NCBI RefSeq assembly: GCF_000767835.1
Contig: NZ_JPEN01000074.1
Coordinates: 23,231 to 87,230, forward strand
DNA: 64,000 nt
Source: Streptococcus sinensis
GTDB taxonomy: Bacteria; Bacillota; Bacilli; Lactobacillales; Streptococcaceae
Reading direction: 5' to 3'
Position numbers and translations under genes: made by a program. The notes under the pieces are model-generated. The model did not search any database, had not been told where the DNA came from, and saw only the letters and a list, made by a program, of their open reading frames with translations. Position 1 is the stretch's first letter, and each line of letters starts with the position of its first letter. This document shows positions 19,598 to 26,344 of this stretch, piece by piece.

Positions 19598-19680
19598 AAA
19601 TGTATTATTATCAAATAAGTCCTTATAAGACTATAAACAGATTTTATTTATCTATAATAACCATTTCAAAACTTTAGATA

Positions 19681-20529
19681 TTAGTGACGTTCGTGTCTTC
19701 CTTTATAACGTTTCTTAGTTAAACCTAAACTAGAAAGGAGTCCTACGCCTAGGAACCCTAGGCTAGAAACAGCTTCACCAGTATTTGGGAGTTTGTCTTT
19801 AGTCTCTTCTTTTTTGTCTTCGGTCGCTTTAGGCTTCACAGTTTCAGACTTCTTGCTTTGGTCTGGAGCTTTGCTGTTGTCAGCAGGTTTTTCACCTTCT
19901 GGCTGTTTTGCGGTGCCTTTATCCGCAGGTTTTTGGTTATCTGCTGGATTTTCGGCCTTGCCGTCACCTTTGCCGTTGTCGTCAGGTTTAGCTTGTCCAC
20001 CCTTATTATCGTCGCCAGGTTGTGGCGCTGGTTTAGGGGCAGGCTGTGGTTCTGGCTCTGGCTTTAGTTGCGGAGTTGGGTCTGGCGTAGGATCCGGTTT
20101 TAGATCCGGAGTTGGAGTTGGATCCGGTTTTGGAGTTGGATAAAACTTCTCATAAAAGAAAGAAACCCCTGCATCTGGTTCCACCAACTTATTTGTATCA
20201 ACAACAAATTCGTTGGCGTAGACTCTCTGGTCCACTCCATCAACGATGTAGTAGCCAGAATACTTATAACCCGGAACTTCTACAGGTCTATAAGTATAGA
20301 CTCCTGCCGGGAGGTTTTCATGCTCTTCTGGAGGAACAATAGCTAGGCGGCTATGCTCATCCAGATGGTTAATTCCAACAGAGTAAGTTTGCTTCGCTGG
20401 AGTAACCGTTTCAACCGCTGAGACATTATCCCCAGCAACATCATCAGCAGTAACTGTTGCTGCTGAAGTAGTAGCCGCTAAAACAGCTACAGACAGTAGG
20501 GTGATTCCATATTTTGCAACTTTTTTCAT
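19681..20529 (-). CDS. LPXTG cell-wall anchored surface protein, small
   Basis: This 282-residue protein starts at the ATG at 20529 after a strong CGGAGGAAAAAC ribosome site. It has a Sec signal peptide (MKKVAKYGITLLSVAVLAA then SAATVTADD). A unique domain of about 110 residues follows (YSVGINHLDEHSRLAIVPPE... to ...VSFFYEKFYP). Next come a Pro/Asp/Glu-rich stalk (PTPKPDPTPTPD and similar) and a Lys/Asp-rich spacer, ending in LPNTG, a hydrophobic span and a basic tail. Sortase A should anchor it. The globular domain resembles short host-binding or mucin-interaction modules but I do not recognise it. Upstream lies a candidate recombinase-controlled switch. Confidence 0.88.
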   Translation of the reverse strand: MKKVAKYGITLLSVAVLAATTSAATVTADDVAGDNVSAVETVTPAKQTYSVGINHLDEHSRLAIVPPEEHENLPAGVYTYRPVEVPGYKYSGYYIVDGVDQRVYANEFVVDTNKLVEPDAGVSFFYEKFYPTPKPDPTPTPDLKPDPTPDPTPQLKPEPEPQPAPKPAPQPGDDNKGGQAKPDDNGKGDGKAENPADNQKPADKGTAKQPEGEKPADNSKAPDQSKKSETVKPKATEDKKEETKDKLPNTGEAVSSLGFLGVGLLSSLGLTKKRYKGRHERH

Positions 20530-20609
20530 TTGTTTTTCCTCCGTTTTTTGTTTTTGAAAGTCTAAACTTTTTCTCCCCAAATAACCTCTGCTACAAAGCA
20601 TTTGGTAGA

Positions 20610-20635
20610 TTCTAATGGACGAACGTCAAATAGAA
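20610..20635. repeat. 26-bp dyad site 1 (candidate recombinase crossover site)
   Basis: The halves are TTCTAATGGACGA and ACGTCAAATAGAA; the second, reverse complemented, is TTCTATTTGACGT, so 10 of 13 positions match. The central dinucleotide is AA (20622-20623). Length and symmetry resemble hix/gix crossover sites of serine invertases. Confidence 0.7.
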
Positions 20636-20650
20636 CGCTTAAAAACAAAA

Positions 20651-20695
20651 AATGCTAGCTTCAAAAAAGGCACAAAACCTTATGAAACCAGCATT
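20651..20695 (-). terminator. Directional terminator-like hairpin inside the candidate invertible segment
   Basis: AATGCTAGCTTC (20651-20662) pairs fully with GAAACCAGCATT (20684-20695), with two wobbles, and an inner AAGG/CCTT stem (20667-20670, 20678-20681). On the minus strand it is followed by TTTTTTGTTTTT, so it should stop transcription running from the recombinase gene into the LPXTG gene. On the plus strand no T-run follows directly. Confidence 0.75.
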
Positions 20696-20724
20696 CAGAA
20701 AATGAATTTTTCAATCTTTGAGAA

Positions 20725-20750
20725 TTCTAACAAACGTTCGTCTGCTAGAA
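20725..20750. repeat. 26-bp dyad site 2 (candidate recombinase crossover site, inverted)
   Basis: The halves are TTCTAACAAACGT and TCGTCTGCTAGAA; the second, reverse complemented, is TTCTAGCAGACGA, so 10 of 13 positions match. The central dinucleotide is TT (20737-20738), so the site is inverted relative to site 1. All four half-sites share TTCTA and ACG. Confidence 0.7.
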
Positions 20751-20797
20751 TGTTTTGACAGTCTTATTCTACCATTTTATCTCATAAATGCAAGCAC

Positions 20798-21442
20798 TTA
20801 GAGGGTATTTTTTGATTTTGTTTTTATGTTATTGCGCTTTAAGATATTATAAAGGGTGGCCGTGGATATGTTGGAAGTTTGAGAAATCTCTTTAGCCGTT
20901 AGATTTGACTGTTGATATAGCTGGATAACTTCTTTTTCCTTCGTTTTAGAAATTCCTTTATTGCCCAATTTAACACCTCGTTCCTTAGCTTTACGTAAAC
21001 CGTCTTTGGTTCTGGAGCGTATAGCTTCTAGTTCCATCTCCGCGACGTATCCTAGAATAACAAGCAGTAATTTGCCAGTTAGCGAGTCTGTCGCAATATT
21101 TTCTTTCAGGCTGATTAATTGAATATCATGAATAGTTAGGTCGTCCAATATATTTACTAGAGTAAACATTTTTCTAGTTAGTCTATCCAACTTGTAAACG
21201 ACTAACGAGACCTGTTTGTTGATTTGCTTAAATTCTTTAGCCAGTTTCAATGCTTTAAGTAACTGAACCCTGTTATCTTGAGATCCTGAATCTTTTTCGA
21301 TAAAAAGTATATCACAAGACTTCAGAGCTTCTTTCTGAACTTCTAGGCCTAACTCTTGGCGGTTGTCTGTGGAGCTGACACGAGCATAGCCGATTTTGAT
21401 TTCCCGTAGATCCTTGAATTTATTGATGTAGTATTTGGTCAC
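20798..21442 (-). CDS. Small serine recombinase (resolvase/invertase family)
   Basis: This 214-residue recombinase starts at a GTG at 21442 behind AAGGAGATAATC. The catalytic region EIKIGYARVSSTDNRQELGL places the nucleophilic serine at about residue 23. Conserved arginines follow in VYKLDRLTRK, and then the long E helix (GYVAEMELEAIRSRTKDGLRKAKERG). The C-terminal 45 residues form a Hin-like helix-turn-helix (NLTAKEISQTSNISTATLYNIL). Length fits resolvases and invertases. There is no transposase or plasmid gene nearby, but two inverted 26-bp dyads lie directly downstream, which favours an invertase role. The N-terminus is about 12 residues longer than usual. Confidence 0.88.
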   Translation of the reverse strand: MTKYYINKFKDLREIKIGYARVSSTDNRQELGLEVQKEALKSCDILFIEKDSGSQDNRVQLLKALKLAKEFKQINKQVSLVVYKLDRLTRKMFTLVNILDDLTIHDIQLISLKENIATDSLTGKLLLVILGYVAEMELEAIRSRTKDGLRKAKERGVKLGNKGISKTKEKEVIQLYQQSNLTAKEISQTSNISTATLYNILKRNNIKTKSKNTL

Positions 21443-21472
21443 GATTATCTCCTTGTTTAACTTAGCCTTGCC

Positions 21473-21502
21473 ATTGTAGCAGAGGTAGGTTCAGTTTAAC
21501 AA
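21473..21502 (-). promoter_or_regulatory. Promoter of the serine recombinase
   Basis: On the minus strand TTGTTA (21502-21497), an 18-bp spacer and TACAAT (21478-21473) precede the gene. A near-perfect 10-bp inverted repeat, CTTGTTTAAC (21452-21461) and GTTTAACAAG (21494-21503), brackets it, one arm over the -35 box and the other just upstream of the ribosome site. It may serve as an operator. Confidence 0.65.
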
Positions 21503-21572
21503 GAATTCTAGGGGAAAGAAAAAGTACAAATAAGAGTTTGATTTACTATTTTTTTAGAGATTTGTCAATAAT

Positions 21573-21970
21573 TTATAGGACATTTTTTCGGTTGATTTGG
21601 ATATTATTTCTCTTTAGAATACTGTAAATGGTGGCAGTAGAAATATTGAGGCGACTGGCAATCTTTCGCACAGATAATTCTTTTTGCAGGTATTCCTTGA
21701 TTATTTGTTTTTCTTTGGTTCGAGATAGTCCCTTGTTGCCGAGTTTCACACCTTTTTCTTTAGCTTTGCGAAGTCCGTCTTTTGTGCGGTCTGAAATAGC
21801 CTGAAGTTCCCATTCCGCCACATATCCCAGCATTAAGCAAAAGAATTTACCAGTTAAAGAATCTGTCTCAATATTTTCATGAAGAGATTGAAGGCGAATA
21901 CCATGATTGTTTAAATCTTCAATAATAGCGGAGAGGTGAAATATCTTTCTGGTAAAGACGCTAATCTTTG
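21573..21970 (-). pseudogene. Serine recombinase remnant, N-terminus missing
   Basis: An open frame is clearly homologous to the intact recombinase next to it: TRKIF, then NIETDSLTGKF, LGYVAEWELQAISDRTKDGL, KLGNKGLSRTKEK and a C-terminal helix-turn-helix ending STATIYSILKRNNIQ. Similarity stops at about 21970, so the catalytic serine region (roughly the first 90 residues) is gone. No start codon with a ribosome site fits. The fragment could still encode an isolated DNA-binding tail from a start near 21833, but I consider it a decayed paralogue. Confidence 0.8.
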
Positions 21971-21979
21971 TATCATCAT

Positions 21980-22026
21980 AAAAGGCCTAGAAACACGTTT
22001 TTTAGAAACGTTCTTCTAAGCCTTTT
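21980..22026. terminator. Long hairpin terminator after the ABC permease
   Basis: AAAAGGCCTAGAAACACGTTT (21 bases, 21980-22000) pairs with 22006-22026 at 18 of 21 positions, ending in TTTTT on the plus side and TTTT on the minus side. It separates the ABC exporter genes from the recombinase remnant. Confidence 0.75.
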
Positions 22027-22114
22027 TGAGATAGTTATTTGAAATATGCCTTTACTCAGAATGTGTTTTGCCAGACCTCATATTTCTGATATTTTCTAAG
22101 CATCTCAGTACTTT

Positions 22115-23752
22115 TTAATAAAAACTGGCGATTTCCTTATCGAGTCGCCTCATGTAGTCTCGATAGGTCAGATAAGATATGAGGCCGGAAACAAGAATCA
22201 ATACCGCCGAAAGGAAATAAAGGACTGTGAGAGGTAGGAAGTAGGAAATCATATAGAAAAGCCCTATCACAATGATAATTCCAAAAGTAAATAAGAGAGC
22301 CAACAGGGTTTTCCCCATACTGTTATCCCGATTCATCAGCTCGTTGACATTGGACCAGTTGGTCACCAAGTGTTTATAGTCTCGATGATAGCCCCAAGCA
22401 CTCCATGCTAGACTAGCCATAAACCAAGTCAGCAGCATACCAAGAAATGTCACCAAATGGATATGAAATAGAAGACTGGTCACAAAAAGGAGAATCACTG
22501 GCAAAATGGATTGAATCGCAAAAAGATACCAGAATTTGAGACGAATATATTTTCTCAAATCAAAAGGCAAAACCTTCAGATAATCAAAATTTTCCCTCTC
22601 TAAGGATAAACCGATAGAGGTCAGATTATTCCCCCCTGAATTGAGCGTAGCGATAAACATAGATAGAAAGATAAGCGGGAGCAAATACCGTGGAATCAGA
22701 AAGGGACTAATATCCAAGCCTGCATTGATTGTCCCCATGACCATACTAAAAATAATGATATAGGGAATCAGTGCCGACATAAAGAGGGCCTGTAAAACGA
22801 CTGAACCTTCACTCAGCAGCCGAAGATGATAGCGCCACACAAATTTCTTGAAATTTTTAGCCTCATCCATATTGATATCATGCACGCGCTCACGTTTTCC
22901 TCCTGCTGCACCCGTCATCAAAGCCGCTTCATAAAATTCCGGTATCACCTTGAACTTGACCAGTAAAAAGAGAAAGGCTGCTACGACGAGCCAAGCTAGA
23001 ATTCCTAAAACCGCAGTCAAGCTGAAAGGATTAATAATAAAATCGTAAAAGGCTACAACTGGCGGGAAATAAGGTGTGGCCATTGTGTTGCTTGCGATGC
23101 TACGGCTATTCATCTGATTGATAAAGATATAAAGTCCTACCGAACCTAGGGAAACAAGCCCTAGAATCACATTGGATAGGATGGTTTTATACTTTCTAAA
23201 GAAGGCTGTCTTGGTGATAAAATGCACCAAAATCAAAATGACAAAGGTCAAAACCGAACTTAAAATCACAATCGAAATCAAGGCCATAGGAAGACCGACT
23301 AAAGGATTTCCACCTTGAAGACCTAGAACAATGAAATAGCTATACATGGGCAGAATCGCAATCAAGAGGGTCAGAACAACAGAGATGCTCTTTCCTACGA
23401 TGATTTCTGATTCACTAAAGGCATAAGGCCGATAGGACTGCAAATCCTTGCTTTCATAAAAGACATTATAGAAAACGAGGAAACCCTGCGACATGGAAAA
23501 CATGGCAAATATGGAAACCATATTAGCAAAAAGGCCCGGATTTCCTACCATGCGATTGAAAGCACTCATGATACCAAAGATGAATAGGTAGACCAGACCC
23601 AAAATCAGGTACATCCGAATAGCCTGCAGGGAAACATTGACCTTGACCGAGGGATTCTTTGCCTGCTTCTTGCGGTATTGTTGCAGCTGAGAAGTTTGGA
23701 TAGCATAGAGGATATTGATATCAACTAATTTTTTAATCACTTTAAGGCGCAT
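22115..23752 (-). CDS. ABC transporter permease, ABC-2-like
   Basis: This 545-residue membrane protein has about twelve hydrophobic spans in two halves, joined by a hydrophilic stretch near residues 280-305 (GAAGGKRERVHDINMDEAKNF). It looks like the large permeases paired with single ATPases in streptococcal ABC-2 type exporters. Its start overlaps the ATPase gene by 11 bp. The substrate is unknown; a peptide, lipid or drug exporter is possible. Confidence 0.75.
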   Translation of the reverse strand: MRLKVIKKLVDINILYAIQTSQLQQYRKKQAKNPSVKVNVSLQAIRMYLILGLVYLFIFGIMSAFNRMVGNPGLFANMVSIFAMFSMSQGFLVFYNVFYESKDLQSYRPYAFSESEIIVGKSISVVLTLLIAILPMYSYFIVLGLQGGNPLVGLPMALISIVILSSVLTFVILILVHFITKTAFFRKYKTILSNVILGLVSLGSVGLYIFINQMNSRSIASNTMATPYFPPVVAFYDFIINPFSLTAVLGILAWLVVAAFLFLLVKFKVIPEFYEAALMTGAAGGKRERVHDINMDEAKNFKKFVWRYHLRLLSEGSVVLQALFMSALIPYIIIFSMVMGTINAGLDISPFLIPRYLLPLIFLSMFIATLNSGGNNLTSIGLSLERENFDYLKVLPFDLRKYIRLKFWYLFAIQSILPVILLFVTSLLFHIHLVTFLGMLLTWFMASLAWSAWGYHRDYKHLVTNWSNVNELMNRDNSMGKTLLALLFTFGIIIVIGLFYMISYFLPLTVLYFLSAVLILVSGLISYLTYRDYMRRLDKEIASFY

Positions 23753-24485
23753 CTGGACTCACCTCTTCTCTGCGGCCTGCCAGACCTAGGTAAATGGCTT
23801 CGAGGGACTGTTCCGGATGTTGACCTTTCAATCCTTCAATCGTGCCATAGAATATTAGCTCTCCCTTTTTGAGGATGGCAATCTTATCGCATAGCTGTTC
23901 GGCCACTTCTAAAACGTGGGTTGAAAAAAGAACTGTATTACCTTTATCGGCATGCTCACGCATCATCTGTTTGAGATCAAAGGCTGCCTGAGGATCCAAG
24001 CCCGTCAAAGGCTCATCCAAGACCCAGATATCTGGATCAGACAAAAGGGCACCAATGACAAAGACCTTCTGCCGCATACCGTGTGAAAACGACTCAATCA
24101 CTTCATAGCGATGGCCGGCAAAATCAAAAATAGCCAGCAACTCACCCAAACGAGCTTCTACTTCTGCCGTGGTCATATCGTAGGAAGTCGCCACTAGCTC
24201 CCAAAATTCATTGGCTGTCAGACGTAAGAAAAGATCAGGAGAATCGGCTACATAACCGATTTTTTTCTTGATTTCTAGACGATTACTGGATAGCTCCTTG
24301 CCGTCCACAAAAATTTGTCCTTGTGTCGGATTGATAACGCTGACCAAGGATTTAATGGTTGTTGACTTACCCGCTCCATTGTGACCGATGAGACCGACAA
24401 TCTCACCGCTTTCCAAGGTCAGATTCAGGTGGTTAAGCGCCAGCTTGCCATCATAGTCTTTTGTTACATCTCTAAATTCAATCAT
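23742..24485 (-). CDS. ABC transporter ATP-binding protein
   Basis: This is a 247-residue single-cassette ATPase. Walker A is GHNGAGKSTT (about residues 34-43), the signature region is SFSHGMRQKVFV, Walker B is DIWVLDEPLTGLD and the switch histidine is in FSTHVLEVAEQL. It powers the permease encoded immediately downstream, with which it overlaps. The signature is FSHGM rather than LSGGQ, as is common in ABC-2 exporters. Confidence 0.9.
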   Translation of the reverse strand: MIEFRDVTKDYDGKLALNHLNLTLESGEIVGLIGHNGAGKSTTIKSLVSVINPTQGQIFVDGKELSSNRLEIKKKIGYVADSPDLFLRLTANEFWELVATSYDMTTAEVEARLGELLAIFDFAGHRYEVIESFSHGMRQKVFVIGALLSDPDIWVLDEPLTGLDPQAAFDLKQMMREHADKGNTVLFSTHVLEVAEQLCDKIAILKKGELIFYGTIEGLKGQHPEQSLEAIYLGLAGRREEVSPDAP

Positions 24486-24595
24486 GAGAAACTCCTTTAC
24501 TATGTTTTGAGCTTATTATACTATCTTAAAACTTATTTGTCTTAAAATGAGCGAAAAAGTTCGGATTTTGCTTTAAAACAAGCCAGAACCATCCT

Positions 24596-26209
24596 TTAAA
24601 CCTTGAAAGATTGAGTATTTTCCAGCAGATAGAGCAGGAAATTGGGAATGGTTTCCAGCATATCCTGCTCATAGACACGCTCAGTCAGCTGATGCAAGTC
24701 TTTCCCCCATGGACCAAGATTGATGCCGGGGATATGATTGGAAGCAATTTCTGAAAAATCAAGTTGGTAAAGATTCTCCGGTACAGGCATACTGGCAATC
24801 AGGTCTTGGTACTCAGTGGCAGGCTTCTCCAAGGCACAGTAACTAAGGTCACAGATTCCCATGAAGAATTCGTCCACTTGTAGTTGACAGCCAGCTTCCT
24901 TCTCCAGATAATCCCGATAAAGTTGAACGACCTTATCAATCACAATCGGACTGTCTGACAGACGGCGACAATTCATGGATGGATAGTAAGGTGGCGCAAT
25001 CGCTAGGATCACCAAAGCTTCCTTACGGTCGTAGAAATCTAAAACTTTCTGGATATTTTGAATGCTGATTTCCTGATAGGATGCGCCTTCTTGCAAGGCT
25101 TTCTGTGCTTCCTCATAAATCTGCTGCAAAGTTTCTTCAAAACCGATTTTTTCTTGGCATTCTTGCAGTAATTCCTGATAGGTCAGCACGTGCGGTTTCG
25201 GTACAAGCTTGCTTTCTTCATAAACTTTCTGCAATTGACAGTAGTTTTGATAAAAGCCATCCACTGCTTCCTGACTGAGATTCTTTATGGTCGCCAGCAG
25301 CTCACTTGGACTCTTTTCTAGATAAAGGACGCTGAAATAACCTGCAGCACGCAGCACAGTTGACACATCGTAATTTTCCTTCAAATCACGCAGATAAGAC
25401 CAAGATGGCAGGGGAGAGCGTTCGCCGTAGACCATGTCAGACAAAGCCGGATTAAGGTCAATTTTTTCAGCAACCTTGGCTAGCAAGGACAGGGCATTGA
25501 TCCCCTTGAGCGGCTCTTTCATGTGAGAAAGGATACCCTGAGTCACGACAACTGGCATCAACTTGCCGACTGTTCCTATATGAAGCACCTTTTCCTCCGC
25601 TGACTGGCTCTCAAAAGGCTCAGAATCCACAGCCAGAAGGTAATGAAGTTGGAAGCGCTCCTTCAATTTAGCAAGCAGGGCCGTTGCTGCCCGCATGCCT
25701 TGGGAATAGGACTCCTCATCCCCGACAGACAGATAGAGCAAATTGACCTGACCAGACTGTCTTTGGCTGTATTCTTCCACCACACCTAACTGCAAGGCCA
25801 GAGCAGCCTTCATGTCACAAGAGCCCCGACCGAATTGCCATTTATCCGACGCAATATCCGCTAAAAGATCTGAATCTGAAGAAATGGAGGGTAATTTTTC
25901 TTTCAGGGCCTGATTATCAAAAGCCCAGTCTTTGAGACTGCCAAAATCCTCAATATCCACTGTATCATGATGATGAAAAAGAATTACGGTGTCAGCCGTG
26001 TCCTGCTTGACCAAAGCCCAATTGACACTGCGGTTATAAAAATCATTTGGAATCTGATAGCAGCCAAACTGTTCTGGATGCTCCTGAAAATAAGGAATCT
26101 CTCCTATCCGCTCCTGAAGAAAGGCTTCAATCTCCCGCTCAGAACCAGTATGGGTAAAACTTTCAATCGCCATACTTTGGTCAAAAATATCTTGAATATG
26201 ATTTTTCAT
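24596..26209 (-). CDS. rocB: M20 family peptidase-like protein (RocB-like)
   Basis: This is a 537-residue protein of the M20 metallopeptidase superfamily, close to the protein called RocB (arginine utilisation) in Bacillus and streptococci. Metal-site motifs are visible: LFHHHDTVDIEDF, FGRGSCDMKAALAL and VGDEESYSQGM. I start at the ATG at 26209 (MKNHIQDIFDQS), which has GAAAG upstream; the longer frame adds 30 unlikely residues. The exact substrate is unproven. It sits tail-to-head after the surface peptidase, and both could serve peptide or amino-acid use. Confidence 0.75.
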   Translation of the reverse strand: MKNHIQDIFDQSMAIESFTHTGSEREIEAFLQERIGEIPYFQEHPEQFGCYQIPNDFYNRSVNWALVKQDTADTVILFHHHDTVDIEDFGSLKDWAFDNQALKEKLPSISSDSDLLADIASDKWQFGRGSCDMKAALALQLGVVEEYSQRQSGQVNLLYLSVGDEESYSQGMRAATALLAKLKERFQLHYLLAVDSEPFESQSAEEKVLHIGTVGKLMPVVVTQGILSHMKEPLKGINALSLLAKVAEKIDLNPALSDMVYGERSPLPSWSYLRDLKENYDVSTVLRAAGYFSVLYLEKSPSELLATIKNLSQEAVDGFYQNYCQLQKVYEESKLVPKPHVLTYQELLQECQEKIGFEETLQQIYEEAQKALQEGASYQEISIQNIQKVLDFYDRKEALVILAIAPPYYPSMNCRRLSDSPIVIDKVVQLYRDYLEKEAGCQLQVDEFFMGICDLSYCALEKPATEYQDLIASMPVPENLYQLDFSEIASNHIPGINLGPWGKDLHQLTERVYEQDMLETIPNFLLYLLENTQSFKV

Positions 26210-26287
26210 TCTTTCTACCCCTATATTGCCGGCACTCCTTACATCAAATCTAAGTGAAAGTCGAGTCCAGCTAAAAGACGATAAGGC

Positions 26288-26332
26288 AAAAGCAGCCAAA
26301 CTTCACCTAATTATGAATTTCTGGCTGCTTTT
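26288..26332 (-). terminator. Terminator after the surface dipeptidyl peptidase
   Basis: AAAAGCAGCCA (26288-26298) and TGGCTGCTTTT (26322-26332) form an 11-bp perfect stem just past the peptidase stop. Confidence 0.85.
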
Positions 26333-26344
26333 AAATAGTGACTG

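Noticed and set aside
20798-21970. A transposon or integrated plasmid suggested by two recombinase genes
   Set aside because: No transposase, terminal inverted repeats, relaxase or replication gene was found nearby, so I treat it as a local recombination module.
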